Shown here: one piece after another, positions 43,845-53,135 of the stretch
Numbering within the stretch: position 1 is the stretch's first letter
Layout: every line of letters starts with the position of its first letter
Source: Bacillota bacterium
GTDB taxonomy: Bacteria > Bacillota > Clostridia > Lachnospirales > Lachnospiraceae
DNA length: 64,000 nucleotides
Assembly (NCBI GenBank): GCA_023407575.1
Contig: JAEYLX010000022.1
Span: 1 to 64,000 of the forward strand
Reading direction: 5' to 3'
Made by a program: the position numbers and the translations under genes
The notes under the pieces: model-generated
The model's input: only the letters and a program-made list of their open reading frames with translations
What the model was told of the DNA's origin: nothing
Databases searched by the model: none

Positions 43845-43926
43845 ATGCATATCTTATTATAGCTATGAGAATCTACTAGAAACGATTGTATCTATTAGTA
43901 CCTACCAGAAGCTATGGGATATGCAT
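43845..43926. repeat. spaced inverted repeat
   Basis: ATGCATATC (43845-43853) and GATATGCAT (43918-43926) are perfect complements with 64 bases between them, flanked by T-runs. It fills the gap before the next gene and could form a terminator-like stem. Confidence 0.4.
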
Positions 43927-43955
43927 TTTTTAACCAGAAAGGCATGGTTATTTCT

Positions 43956-44819
43956 ATGAGGTATCATGTGTACTTAAATAAGATTCTTTCCAAAATATTA
44001 CCAAATCATATATGGAAGAGATATTATTATGATCATAAATATAAAGAAATTAAAGATACACAGGTAGGAATCTATTTAATAAAGAATAAGCATCTAAAAA
44101 ATATTCATAAAGGACACCGCTGTTTTATTCTTGGAAATGGTCCGTCCCTTGCCGAGGTAGATTTATCTTTATTAAAGGATGAGTTTACGTTTACGGTAAA
44201 TGATCTTTTTTATAAGGAGGACTTCAAAGATTTAAATACAACCTATCATTTATTTGCTGATCCTTATTATTTTGATAATTTGGAAGAGGTGATTGATAAG
44301 TTGAAAAGCAAGGCAAGTCCTCTAGGGATTTTTCTTGAAAGTAATGGATATCAGCAAATGATGAAGCATGAATTGAATACAAAGCACCCGATATATATCT
44401 ATGCCAACGGAATTGAAATTGATGATTTGGTGTTTACTGAACTTGATTTGTGTAAATTTCTGCCCTACTTCTGCACAGTTGTTCAAAATGCAGTAGCAAT
44501 CTCTGCCTATATGGGCTTTTCAGAAATCTACCTGTTGGGTTGTGATTGTACAGGAATATTGAATTACATTGATCGGGTAAAGGGACAGAATATGAGACAT
44601 TATGCGTATCTATTACCCGAGGAGGATCAGATCAGGCAGCAGGGAATTAAGATTAGTTGCGAGCATATGTTTTTTGAATGGCACCATATTTTTAAAAGTT
44701 ACCGTATTTTAAGAGAACAGCTACATAAAAAACAAATTAAGATTATAAATTTGACAGAAAGCGGTATCTTAGATTCGCTTGAGAAAGGAAGGTTAGAAGA
44801 TGTTCTCCAATCGAAATAA
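43956..44819 (+). CDS. MptE-like/DUF115-type protein
   Basis: I choose the ATG at 43956 (MRYHVYLNKIL), but the site is weak and the frame is open from 43914. The 287-residue product has HRCFILGNGPSLAEVDLSLLKDEFTFTVND, the GNGPSL nucleotide-binding loop of the DUF115/MptE-like fold, and IYLLGCDCTGIL plus a C-terminal KIINLTESGILD. Relatives in glycan loci are thought to transfer sugars (sialyltransferase-like) or act in nonulosonate modification, but the activity is not proven. It overlaps the ABC-exporter permease gene by 20 bases. Confidence 0.65.
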   Translation: MRYHVYLNKILSKILPNHIWKRYYYDHKYKEIKDTQVGIYLIKNKHLKNIHKGHRCFILGNGPSLAEVDLSLLKDEFTFTVNDLFYKEDFKDLNTTYHLFADPYYFDNLEEVIDKLKSKASPLGIFLESNGYQQMMKHELNTKHPIYIYANGIEIDDLVFTELDLCKFLPYFCTVVQNAVAISAYMGFSEIYLLGCDCTGILNYIDRVKGQNMRHYAYLLPEEDQIRQQGIKISCEHMFFEWHHIFKSYRILREQLHKKQIKIINLTESGILDSLEKGRLEDVLQSK

Positions 44820-45669
44820 TTCTTTGCAGGCGGATGAATGGTCAATGATAATTAAAGCCAGAAGTGGCTGGTTTGACATTAATGTTCGTGAATTATGGAA
44901 GTATAAAGACCTGGTGGGTTTGTTCGTTAAACGTAATTATGCATCTATGTATAAGCAAACGATTCTGGGTCCCTTATGGTTCATCGTAAATCCTTTAATT
45001 ACGGTAGTTATATTTACAATTGTTTTTGGGAATATAGCCAAAATACCTACGGATGGAATACCGGAGTTTTTATTCTATATGGCTGGGAACACCTTGTGGT
45101 CATATTTTGCTTATTGCTTAAATACGACTTCAACCACCTTCACCAGTAATGCAGCCCTGTTTGGAAAGGTATATTTTCCAAGACTTGTAATACCGTTTTC
45201 AACGGTGATCTTTGGGCTAATTAGTTTCTTTATACAGTTTATGTTGTTTCTAGGATTTCTTTTCTATTACCTGATCAGGGGTTATTCACTGGAACCTAAT
45301 TTATACCTTTTATTAACGCCTGTGTTAGTCCTGATTGTAGCACTCCTTGGTTTGGGCTTTGGTATTATTTTCTCATCTTTAACGACAAAGTACCGGGATC
45401 TATCGATTCTAATCAGCTTTGGTGTTCAATTATGGATGTATGGAACACCCATTGTGTATCCCACCTCAAGTTTATCCGACACCTACAAATCAATTATTAT
45501 GCTCAATCCAATGTCTGCTATCATTGAAACCTTTCGATATGGCTTTTTAGGCGCAGGAACCTTTGATTTTAAATATTTGATTTATAGCGCAGGTGTAACC
45601 ATTTTTGTTTTAATTATCGGAATTGTTATATTTAGTAAGGTTGAAAAAACCTTTATGGATACAGTTTAG
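44800..45669 (+). CDS. wzm: polysaccharide ABC exporter permease (Wzm)
   Basis: The start overlaps the preceding gene; GAAAGGAAGG lies ahead. The 289-residue product has six hydrophobic segments in ABC-2 arrangement, and motifs of polysaccharide exporters: LFVKRNYASMYKQTILGPLWFIVNPL, SAALF-like SNAALFGKVYFPRLVIP and YGTPIVYPTSS. It forms the membrane channel with the ATPase encoded 10 bases downstream and would export a lipid-linked glycan. Confidence 0.9.
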   Translation: MFSNRNNSLQADEWSMIIKARSGWFDINVRELWKYKDLVGLFVKRNYASMYKQTILGPLWFIVNPLITVVIFTIVFGNIAKIPTDGIPEFLFYMAGNTLWSYFAYCLNTTSTTFTSNAALFGKVYFPRLVIPFSTVIFGLISFFIQFMLFLGFLFYYLIRGYSLEPNLYLLLTPVLVLIVALLGLGFGIIFSSLTTKYRDLSILISFGVQLWMYGTPIVYPTSSLSDTYKSIIMLNPMSAIIETFRYGFLGAGTFDFKYLIYSAGVTIFVLIIGIVIFSKVEKTFMDTV

Positions 45670-45679
45670 GAGGTGACCT

Positions 45680-46957
45680 ATGGGCAAAGTAGTAATAGAA
45701 ATTGAGGATTTATGTAAAACCTATCGCCTCGGTTCTATCAGCGGAAGAACTTTCTCACAGGATTTTAATAGCTGGTTAGCCAGAACCTTTAAGAAAGAAG
45801 ATCCAAATAAAAAAATCGGTTCGAAGAATTATGCGAAGGATGAGTATCTACAGGCTCTGGACTCCATTAATCTACAAATTGAAGAGGGGGAAACCCTTGG
45901 AATTATCGGCTTAAATGGAGCAGGCAAATCCACGTTATTAAAAATACTTTCCAGAGTGACAGCTCCAACCAGTGGAAGAGTTAAAATAAACGGGCGAATA
46001 GCAAGTTTATTAGAAGTTGGAACTGGATTTCATCCTGAACTGACCGGACGTGAAAACACCTACTTAAATGGTGCCATTTTAGGTATGACCAAGAAGGAAA
46101 TTGATGAAAAAATACAAGATATTATCGAGTTTGCAGAGATTGAAAAGTTTATAGATACACCAGTAAAACGCTATTCCTCAGGTATGTATGTTAGATTGGC
46201 TTTCTCAGTAGCAGCACATCTGGAACCAGAAATTCTTGTGGTAGACGAAGTCCTTGCGGTAGGAGACTATCAGTTCCAGCAAAAATGTCTTGGAAAGATG
46301 GGAGACATTAGTCATGGTGGAAGAACGGTTTTATTTGTCAGCCATCAGCTTTCTATGATTAAGGCACTTTGCAGAAAGTGTATTTTATTGGATCAAGGGA
46401 GACTGATTAAGTTTGGAGATACGGATGATGTAATCGAAGCGTATTTAAATCAGAAACAAACGCTTAATCTGGTGAGTCATGCGAATTTTAAGAAGGATAG
46501 CTCAAAGGATGCCGCACAGGTTTACAGTATCATGCTGAAAGATAGAGCGGGCAGAGAAACAGATTCCTTCGAGCTTTTTGATCCAATATATTTAGAAGTG
46601 GAATACGAGATAAAAAGGCCATTAATGGGGGTTGCCCTAGGCTATTCGATTTATAAAAATCAAGGTGCAGTCTGTCATAGCTTTGATACGGATGTTACTC
46701 CAGGGGGACTTCAAAGAAGAGAACCAGGAAGATATATCGCGGAGGTTGAAATTCCTAATATCTTAAAAGCCGGTAACTATTGCATGGATTTTACAATTTG
46801 CAGACCTGGACTGGATGGTATTGATTATAAGAAGAATATTCTAAGCTTTGCAATTGATGAGAAAAAAATTGATACCAGTATGTGTTCCTATTCCACTAGA
46901 AGAGATGGTCAGTTTGCAGCCAGACAGGAATGGATCCATACTAAGCTTTCTTATTGA
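45680..46957 (+). CDS. wzt: polysaccharide ABC exporter ATPase with C-terminal binding domain (Wzt)
   Basis: TAGGAGGTGACC precedes the ATG. In the 425-residue product the ATPase domain (about 1-255) has Walker A IGLNGAGKSTLLK, the signature RYSSGMYVRLAF and Walker B PEILVVDEVLAVGD, plus LLEVGTGFHPELTGREN seen in Wzt. Residues about 265-425 form the extra beta-sandwich that in Wzt proteins recognises the modified end of the glycan chain. This implies that a specific terminal sugar marks chains for export. Confidence 0.9.
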   Translation: MGKVVIEIEDLCKTYRLGSISGRTFSQDFNSWLARTFKKEDPNKKIGSKNYAKDEYLQALDSINLQIEEGETLGIIGLNGAGKSTLLKILSRVTAPTSGRVKINGRIASLLEVGTGFHPELTGRENTYLNGAILGMTKKEIDEKIQDIIEFAEIEKFIDTPVKRYSSGMYVRLAFSVAAHLEPEILVVDEVLAVGDYQFQQKCLGKMGDISHGGRTVLFVSHQLSMIKALCRKCILLDQGRLIKFGDTDDVIEAYLNQKQTLNLVSHANFKKDSSKDAAQVYSIMLKDRAGRETDSFELFDPIYLEVEYEIKRPLMGVALGYSIYKNQGAVCHSFDTDVTPGGLQRREPGRYIAEVEIPNILKAGNYCMDFTICRPGLDGIDYKKNILSFAIDEKKIDTSMCSYSTRRDGQFAARQEWIHTKLSY

Positions 46958-46972
46958 GTAAGGAGTCCATCT

Positions 46973-47842
46973 ATGGAGATATTTCTTGGTACAGCGCAAT
47001 TAGGTATGGACTATGGAATACAGGGTGCCAGAAAGCCAGGTAAGGAGAAAGCCTTTGAGCTCTTGAATTATGCTTATGATAACGGCATTAATACCTTGGA
47101 TACCGCCTGTGGTTATGGTGATGCGCATCGTTTAATCGGCGATTATTTTTCCACTTCTTTAAATAACATGAACATTATTTCAAAACTACCCTATGAACTG
47201 GCAACAGACGATCTAAATTATTACGATAGGGTAAGAGAACAGGTTGAAACCAGTCTAAAGGAGTTAAGAGTGCCAAAGATTAGAGGCTTACTCCTTCATA
47301 ACCCAAAGCATTTATATGAGGGAAAATTACTTGATGCACTAAGAAATTTAAAGGAACTGGGATACTGTGATCTTATAGGAGTTTCGGTGTATGAACCAGA
47401 AGATGCTGACTACGCGGTAAAAGTAGGGATGGACATTATCCAGCTGCCATTAAATATCTTCGATCAGCGGTTTGACTCTTTTGTACAACAAAATAATTCA
47501 AAAATTAAAATAATGGTTCGAAGTGTTTTTCTGCAAGGGTTACTACTGATGGATATGGAGCAAGTGAAAGAAAAGCTGCCAATTGCTGAAGCACCGGTAC
47601 AGGAATTTATCAATTTGTGTGCAGAACACTCCTATTCAAGGCGAGAGGTTGCACTTGCGTATTTGAAAGAAAAACAGGGAGTGACATCACTTGTTATTGG
47701 AGTGGATAACACTGAGCAATTAGAGGAAAATCTGAAAGCTTTCAAGCAAAAAGTTCCGGTTGAAATAGTAAAGGAAATAGCCGGACAATTTAAAAATCTT
47801 AGTGAAGATATTATATCCCCTTTAAAGTGGAAGAGGAGGTAA
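46973..47842 (+). CDS. aldo/keto reductase
   Basis: AAGGAG lies ahead of the ATG. The 289-residue product matches the aldo/keto reductase barrel: FLGTAQLGMDYGIQ, NTLDTACGYGDAH (catalytic Asp and Tyr), IRGLLLHNPKH (catalytic His region), LIGVSVYEP and SLVIGVDNTEQL. Such genes accompany SpsF- and NeuB-like genes in several nonulosonate loci. It begins the set that ends with the GNAT gene at 52582; the substrate is not known. Confidence 0.8.
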   Translation: MEIFLGTAQLGMDYGIQGARKPGKEKAFELLNYAYDNGINTLDTACGYGDAHRLIGDYFSTSLNNMNIISKLPYELATDDLNYYDRVREQVETSLKELRVPKIRGLLLHNPKHLYEGKLLDALRNLKELGYCDLIGVSVYEPEDADYAVKVGMDIIQLPLNIFDQRFDSFVQQNNSKIKIMVRSVFLQGLLLMDMEQVKEKLPIAEAPVQEFINLCAEHSYSRREVALAYLKEKQGVTSLVIGVDNTEQLEENLKAFKQKVPVEIVKEIAGQFKNLSEDIISPLKWKRR

Positions 47843-47847
47843 GAAGA

Positions 47848-47931
47848 GTGAAAAAATCGCTTTCACTCGGAAAGAAAAATCACTTTCACTTGAAAAAATC
47901 CGTTAACGGCTTCTTTCATCACATTTTATAA
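47848..47931 (+). CDS. possible 27-residue peptide
   Basis: AGGAGG at the end of the reductase gene lies eight bases before a GTG that opens MKKSLSLGKKNHFHLKKSV and ends at a TAA before the ATGGCGC-AAT-GCGCCAT palindrome. The site is well spaced, but the peptide is short and basic. A similar short frame (KNYFHL) precedes capF at 53136, so both may be leader peptides or repeated spacer sequence. Expression is uncertain. Confidence 0.3.
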   Translation: MKKSLSLGKKNHFHLKKSVNGFFHHIL

Positions 47932-47947
47932 TGGCGCAATGCGCCAT
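47932..47947. repeat. ATGGCGC palindrome
   Basis: ATGGCGC and GCGCCAT flank AAT, making a G+C-rich hairpin just ahead of the ribosome-binding site of the fusion gene. It could affect translation initiation. Confidence 0.4.
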
Positions 47948-47960
47948 CATGGAGGCAGGT

Positions 47961-50504
47961 ATGCATATTATCGCAATTCTACAAGCAAGAATGTCATCAA
48001 CAAGACTCCCAGGTAAGGTATTACTACCATTGGGGGATAAAACCTTAATCGAGCAGATTGTTGCTCGGATACGCGCAGTTGATAAGATATCAGAACTTAT
48101 TGTTGCAACCACAGTAAACCCTATGGATGATTTTGTTGAGGAGCTTTGCTTGGCGAATAAGATAGCGTGTTTTCGTGGAAGTGAGGAGAATGTTCTCGAA
48201 CGATTTTATTTTTGTGCGGATAAGAATAAGGCAGATGTAATTGTTCGATTAACTGCGGATGATCCATTAAAAGACCCTGAAGTCATACTTAACGCAATTG
48301 AACTTTTTGAAACTGGAAAATATGATTATGTAAGCAATACAATCCATCCGACGTTCCCAGAAGGAATTGATGTGGAAGTATTTTCCTTTCAAGCACTTAA
48401 AAAAGCATATGAAGAGTCAAAGCTACCTTCTGAAAAGGAACATGTAACTCCATATATCTATAAGAATAAAGAGAAATTTAAACTTTATAACTTTGAGCAT
48501 GAAAGCGACTTGTCAAACCTTCGATGGACAGTAGATTCACAAGAGGATTATCAGTTTATGAAATGTGTATACGAGGATCTATATAAAAATCCAAATGAGC
48601 TTTTTTCCATGCAGGAGGTTTTAGAATTATTAAAACGTAAGCCAGAGCTTTCCGAAATTAATAAGGGGCATAGAAGGAATGAAGGATATTTGAAATCCTT
48701 AATAATGGAAGAAAAAATTCAAGCGGAAGAAATACAAATGGGAATATTACAGAGAGATATACGGGAAGAGATAAAGGAAGAAATAGTGGAAGAAATAAAG
48801 GATGAAGTAGAAGTAGAGGTAGGCGCAGAAAAAGCAGAAAAAGCAGAAAAAGAAGATAAAGAAGATAAAGAAGACAAAGAAGGCAAAGAAGACAAAGAAG
48901 ATAAAGAAGACAAAGAAGACAAAGAAGACAAAGAAGACAAGGAAATTATTAATATAAAAGAAGAGGTTAGTGCTGCAGAAATTAAAGAGGCAGAAAATGA
49001 AGATGGGATAGCAGCAGAAATAATAAAAGCAGCAGAAGAAATGAATGGAAAAAAAGAAGTAGAAAAAGTAGTTAACGTAAGAGAAGAAGTTGAAGAAAAA
49101 GAAGAAATTAGTGCCACAGAAATAGAGGAAGATATAGTAGGAGAAGTAAGAGAAGAAGTAAGAGAAGAAGTAAAAGAAGAAATAAAAGAAGAAATAAAAG
49201 AACAAATAAAGGAAGAGATAAAAGAAGAAATAAAGGAAGAGATAAAAGAAGAAATAAAGGAAGAAATAAAAGAAGATGTAAAAGATGAATTTATTTTAAA
49301 GAAAAGAATTTATGGTAATGAATTAGCCTATGTAAAAGAGGTTCTTGACAGTGAATTTCGTTCCTCCAAAGGAGCGGTAATGATGCAAAGACTTGAGAAA
49401 GCCTTTTGTGATAAATTTGGTGTAAAATATGCAATATCCTGTGTCAATGGAACAGCAACCTTACACGCCATTTTAGAGGCTTTAAATATTACAGTAGGAG
49501 ATGAGGTAATTGTTCCTCCACTTACAATGTCCAGCACTACGTTTGCAGTTCTTCAGGCGAATGCAACACCAGTATATGCGGATGTGGATTGGGATACTTT
49601 TTTAATTACGGCAGATTCCATTAAGAAACGTATTACCTCTAGGACAAAGGCAATCATTACAGTTTCTCTTTACGGACTTTCACCGGATATGGATGCTATT
49701 ATGGAATTAGCAAATCGGCATCACCTCTATGTGATTGAGGATAATGCGGAATGCATGCTGGGAACCTATAAAAATAGAAAAGTCGGGACCCTGGGTCATG
49801 TAGCAAGTTATAGTTTTCAAAGCTCCAAGCATATTACCAGCGGTGAGGGAGGTATGATAATTACGGATTCGCTGGAAATTGCGGAAGGTGTCAGAAGAGT
49901 GAATTCTCTTGGATATGCAGGTGTTGGAGCAAGTAAAGCTAAGATAACAAAGCAGACCATTCAAGATCCGGATTATGCAAGGCATGTTTCCATGGGCTGG
50001 AATTATCGTATGCCGGAGCTATGTGCTGCGGTTGCACTGGCACAATTTGAACAGGTAGAGGCATTAGTGAATCGAAGAAGTGAGGTTGCAAAACTTTACC
50101 TTGAGACAATTAAGGATACAGATTGGCTGATACCACAGAAAGTCAGTGAGGAATATGAATGTACCTACTGGACCTTTGTCGTTAAATTAGAGCATCCGGA
50201 GGTTACCTGGAAAGAATTCAGGGATCAATTTGCTGCTTTTGGTGGAGATGGCATCTATGCGGCTTGGAAGTTAAGTTATCTGGAGCCAATGATGAGGAAT
50301 CGCAAGCTTTTAAAAAGAGAACGCTTTATATCCAAGCACAATTTGCACAAATATAGAAAGGGACTATGCCCAGTGGCAGAGTACTTACAGGGTAAATTGT
50401 TACAGTTTAAAACAAATTACTGGAACTTAGAGGATGCAAAGGCACAGATGCAGGTATTAAAGAAGACCATTCAGTTCTTTGACGATCGGAGTGTTGCGAA
50501 ATGA
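47961..50504 (+). CDS. SpsF-like cytidylyltransferase fused to a DegT aminotransferase through a repetitive charged linker
   Basis: The ATG at 47961 is chosen because GGAGG lies five bases ahead and the product starts MHIIAILQARMSSTRLPGK, the SpsF nucleotide-binding start. Residues 1-240 are the cytidylyltransferase (RGSEENVLERFYFCAD, LTADDPL, FPEGIDVEVF). Residues about 260-445 are a Glu/Lys/Asp-rich linker, with many KED triplets and then EEIK units. Residues about 450-848 are a PLP aminotransferase: SCVNGTATLHAIL, VIEDNAECMLG, Lys623 in SFQSSKHITSGEGG and WNYRMPELCAAVALAQ. In Bacillus spore-coat loci SpsF and SpsC are separate. The two would work on the same CMP/UDP-sugar path, with NeuB- and RmlD-like genes following. 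Confidence 0.85.
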   Translation: MHIIAILQARMSSTRLPGKVLLPLGDKTLIEQIVARIRAVDKISELIVATTVNPMDDFVEELCLANKIACFRGSEENVLERFYFCADKNKADVIVRLTADDPLKDPEVILNAIELFETGKYDYVSNTIHPTFPEGIDVEVFSFQALKKAYEESKLPSEKEHVTPYIYKNKEKFKLYNFEHESDLSNLRWTVDSQEDYQFMKCVYEDLYKNPNELFSMQEVLELLKRKPELSEINKGHRRNEGYLKSLIMEEKIQAEEIQMGILQRDIREEIKEEIVEEIKDEVEVEVGAEKAEKAEKEDKEDKEDKEGKEDKEDKEDKEDKEDKEDKEIINIKEEVSAAEIKEAENEDGIAAEIIKAAEEMNGKKEVEKVVNVREEVEEKEEISATEIEEDIVGEVREEVREEVKEEIKEEIKEQIKEEIKEEIKEEIKEEIKEEIKEDVKDEFILKKRIYGNELAYVKEVLDSEFRSSKGAVMMQRLEKAFCDKFGVKYAISCVNGTATLHAILEALNITVGDEVIVPPLTMSSTTFAVLQANATPVYADVDWDTFLITADSIKKRITSRTKAIITVSLYGLSPDMDAIMELANRHHLYVIEDNAECMLGTYKNRKVGTLGHVASYSFQSSKHITSGEGGMIITDSLEIAEGVRRVNSLGYAGVGASKAKITKQTIQDPDYARHVSMGWNYRMPELCAAVALAQFEQVEALVNRRSEVAKLYLETIKDTDWLIPQKVSEEYECTYWTFVVKLEHPEVTWKEFRDQFAAFGGDGIYAAWKLSYLEPMMRNRKLLKRERFISKHNLHKYRKGLCPVAEYLQGKLLQFKTNYWNLEDAKAQMQVLKKTIQFFDDRSVAK
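48770..49290 (+). repeat. low-complexity coding repeats inside the fusion gene
   Basis: Two tracts: about 48840-48945 with 9-bp units of GAAGACAAA type (Lys-Glu-Asp), and about 49150-49280 with 12- and 24-bp units of GAAGAAATAAAG type (Glu-Glu-Ile-Lys). All units are multiples of three, so slippage would change linker length without breaking the frame. The protein would be a long charged, probably helical rod. Confidence 0.8.
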
Positions 50505-51406
50505 AATCCATCTTTATTACAGGAATAGCTGGTATGTTAGGTTCGAATCTAGCTTATTTATTGAAGGATGCATATCACATATCAGGCGTGGATTTGAACA
50601 AAGTACAGATAAAAGGCGTAAACAGTCATCTTTTTTCTGCTTTTGATCTGGAGAAAATTCGAGAGCTTTTTCTTCAGCATAAAGTTGATGTACTAATACA
50701 CTGTGCAGCACTTGTCAATGTAGATGAATGCGAAGAAAAGCCTGATTATGCGCAAAAAGTTAACTACGAACTTACCAAAAACTTAGCAGACCTTTGTGAT
50801 GAGCTGAAGGTAAAAATGATTTTTATTTCCACCGATGCCGTATTTGATGGTAATAAGGAAGGACTCTATAAAGAAACTGACCTTCCTGGGCCAATCAGCG
50901 TATACGCGTCGACTAAGCTGCAAGCGGAACAATATGTTCAACAATTTTATGAGAATATTGTAGTGCGGACAAATATCTATGGGTTCAATTACCGAGAAAA
51001 GAATAGCTTTGGCGAGTGGATTATAAGTTCCCTAAATAATAATGACAATCTTAGTATGTTTTATGATATTTATTTTTCACCTATCCTGGTAAATGAGCTG
51101 GCAAGTATTCTGTCCATGTGTATTGACAGGAATTTATATGGTCTCTATCATATCTGCAGTACTGGGTCAATTTCCAAGTATGAGATTGCAATTGCTATTA
51201 TGGAGGAATTTAAATTAAGCGGTGCTATCTTTCAGGCCTCCATGGAAGATCATGAATTTAGAGCACCAAGAACAAAGAATATGGGGCTAAGCAATGAAAA
51301 GATATCAAAGGAATTGGGTATTCATATTAGCACTCCTCTGGAAGGTGTGAAAGAATTTAAACGGCTATATGACAGACGATACCATGAACAACTGAAAAAA
51401 GGTTAG
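50501..51406 (+). CDS. RmlD-like NAD(P)-dependent sugar reductase
   Basis: The ATG overlaps the stop of the fusion gene by four bases. The 301-residue product is an extended SDR of the dTDP-4-dehydrorhamnose reductase type: FITGIAGMLGSNLAYLL, HCAALVNVDECEEKPDYA, ISTDAVFDG and VYASTKLQAE with the YxxxK pair. In this setting it probably reduces a 4-keto sugar nucleotide made by enzymes of the locus, as SpsK-like proteins do. The exact substrate is not known. Confidence 0.8.
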   Translation: MKSIFITGIAGMLGSNLAYLLKDAYHISGVDLNKVQIKGVNSHLFSAFDLEKIRELFLQHKVDVLIHCAALVNVDECEEKPDYAQKVNYELTKNLADLCDELKVKMIFISTDAVFDGNKEGLYKETDLPGPISVYASTKLQAEQYVQQFYENIVVRTNIYGFNYREKNSFGEWIISSLNNNDNLSMFYDIYFSPILVNELASILSMCIDRNLYGLYHICSTGSISKYEIAIAIMEEFKLSGAIFQASMEDHEFRAPRTKNMGLSNEKISKELGIHISTPLEGVKEFKRLYDRRYHEQLKKG

Positions 51407-51472
51407 ATTTTTAATTAATAAGTGAGTTCACCCTATTAGTTAAAAATGCATTGAGAAAGGTAAGGTTTATCT

Positions 51473-52534
51473 ATGATCAACATTGGTAATCGAAGAATTG
51501 CAGAAAATACACCGCCCTACTTTATTGCTGATATTGCTGCAAATCATGATGGGGAGTTGGATCGAGCCTATCGTTTGATTGAACTAGCCAAAGAAGCAGG
51601 TGCCGATGCAGCCAAATTCCAGAACTTTTCAGCACCTACAATTGTAAGCAGAAAAGGATTTGATACTATGGGGGGCAGACTATCACATCAGGCTGCCTGG
51701 AAAAAATCTGTTTATGAGGTGTACGAACAATATAGCATTGATAGAGCATGGACTCAGCAATTAAAACTGAAATGTGAGGAAGTTGGAATAGAATATCTTA
51801 CCACACCTTACGATTTAACTACCGTGAAGGAAGTTAATCCTTATGTAAAGGCCTTTAAAATAGGATCAGGTGATATTACCTGGATAGAATTAATTGAGAC
51901 AATTGCAGCTTGTAAAAAACCTGTATTATTGGCCACAGGAGCTTCTACGTCTGAAGAAGTTGAGAGAGCAGTTCAAGCAGTTCGATCCTTTCATTCTATG
52001 GTTGTTGTGATGCAATGCAATACCAATTATACAGCGAGTAGCAGCAATTTTAATTATATTAATTTAAATGTCTTAAAAACTTATGCCCATCAGTATCCAG
52101 ACTTAATTCTAGGTCTGTCAGATCATACACCGGGGGATGTTACCGTACTTGGTGCCATAGCCCTTGGTGCCAGAGTCATTGAAAAGCATTTTACAGATGA
52201 TAATAGCAGAAGTGGTCCTGATCACACCTTCGCAATGAATCCCGTTACCTGGAGAGAAATGGTAAACCGTTCGACGGACTTATGGGCTGCTCTTGGGGAT
52301 GGAGTGAAACGGATTGAGGGAAACGAGACAGAAACAGCAAGGCTTCAAAAAAGATCTTTATACTATATGAACAATAAGCAAAGTGGTTCCAGCCTTGTAA
52401 AAGAGGATGTCTATCCTTTAAGACCGATGAACCCTGAAGGCATAAGTCCCCATAAGCTGGAGGATATCTTAGGTAAGAAACTTAAAAAGCAGGTAGATAA
52501 GGATACTTGCATTAAGTGGGAGGACTTTGAATAA
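51473..52534 (+). CDS. spsE: NeuB/SpsE-like nonulosonate synthase
   Basis: AAGGTAAGG precedes the ATG. The 353-residue product has the NeuB barrel (residues 1-280) with FIADIAANHDGELDRAYRLI, ADAAKFQNF, YLTTPYDLTTV, KIGSGDITW and a GLSDHTPGD loop, and a C-terminal SAF/antifreeze-like domain (RSLYYMNNKQSGSSLVKEDVYPLRP). It would condense phosphoenolpyruvate with an amino hexose to make a nine-carbon sialic-like acid. Whether the product is legionaminic, pseudaminic or another acid cannot be told from the sequence. Confidence 0.85.
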   Translation: MINIGNRRIAENTPPYFIADIAANHDGELDRAYRLIELAKEAGADAAKFQNFSAPTIVSRKGFDTMGGRLSHQAAWKKSVYEVYEQYSIDRAWTQQLKLKCEEVGIEYLTTPYDLTTVKEVNPYVKAFKIGSGDITWIELIETIAACKKPVLLATGASTSEEVERAVQAVRSFHSMVVVMQCNTNYTASSSNFNYINLNVLKTYAHQYPDLILGLSDHTPGDVTVLGAIALGARVIEKHFTDDNSRSGPDHTFAMNPVTWREMVNRSTDLWAALGDGVKRIEGNETETARLQKRSLYYMNNKQSGSSLVKEDVYPLRPMNPEGISPHKLEDILGKKLKKQVDKDTCIKWEDFE

Positions 52535-52581
52535 TTACTGACTGGTATGGTCTACTGATGTAGAAAGGATTCGGTGAGAGC

Positions 52582-53121
52582 TTGAAACAAGGGCAACTGG
52601 TTGTACTGACAGCTATTGAACGTGAGGATCTTCCCTTTTTAAAAGAATGGAGAAATAAGGAAGAGTTTAAAAAGTTTTTTCGTGAACACAGGGAAATTAG
52701 CAGTGAAATGCAAGAGGAATGGTACTTACGTAAGGTACTTACTGACCCCACCACAATGATGTTTTCCATAAGAAGAAAGGAAGATAGGGAGCTATTAGGT
52801 TGTTGTGGGTTATGTTACATTAACTGGATTAATCGACATTCTGACCTGTCCGTCTATATTGGGTTTAAGGAAGAATATATTGATGAGCAAGGGTTTGCCG
52901 AAGAAAGTTGTAAGCTTTTACTTGATTTTGCGTTCTATCAGTTAGGGTTAAATAAAGTCTGGGCAGAAATTTATGAATTTGATATAAAGAAAAAAGTTCT
53001 GCTACGGCAACTTGGATTTCAGACAGATGGTGTTTTAAGAGATCATTATTACTATGAAGGACGATATTGGAATTCCTTACTTCTATCCTTACTTCGAGAA
53101 GAATTTATAACATCGACCTAG
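52582..53121 (+). CDS. GNAT-family acetyltransferase (SpsD/PseH-like position)
   Basis: A TTG start is chosen after GGTGAGAGC. The 179-residue product has a GNAT core: DLPFLKEWRNKEEFKKFF, LLGCCGLCYINW, ADLSVYIG-like SDLSVYIGF and LGLNKVWAEIYEFD, with LLRQLGFQTDGVLRDHYYYEGRYW. Such acetyltransferases N-acetylate 4-amino sugars before the NeuB reaction. It follows the NeuB-like gene and ends the nonulosonate set. Confidence 0.75.
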   Translation: MKQGQLVVLTAIEREDLPFLKEWRNKEEFKKFFREHREISSEMQEEWYLRKVLTDPTTMMFSIRRKEDRELLGCCGLCYINWINRHSDLSVYIGFKEEYIDEQGFAEESCKLLLDFAFYQLGLNKVWAEIYEFDIKKKVLLRQLGFQTDGVLRDHYYYEGRYWNSLLLSLLREEFITST

Positions 53122-53135
53122 AGGAGATCGAGTGA

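Noticed and set aside
48719..49205. Long minus-strand frames (132 and 152 codons) over the fusion linker
   Set aside because: They are made of Ser/Leu or Phe/Tyr runs that simply mirror the GAA/AAA-rich repeats of the sense gene and have no ribosome-binding site.
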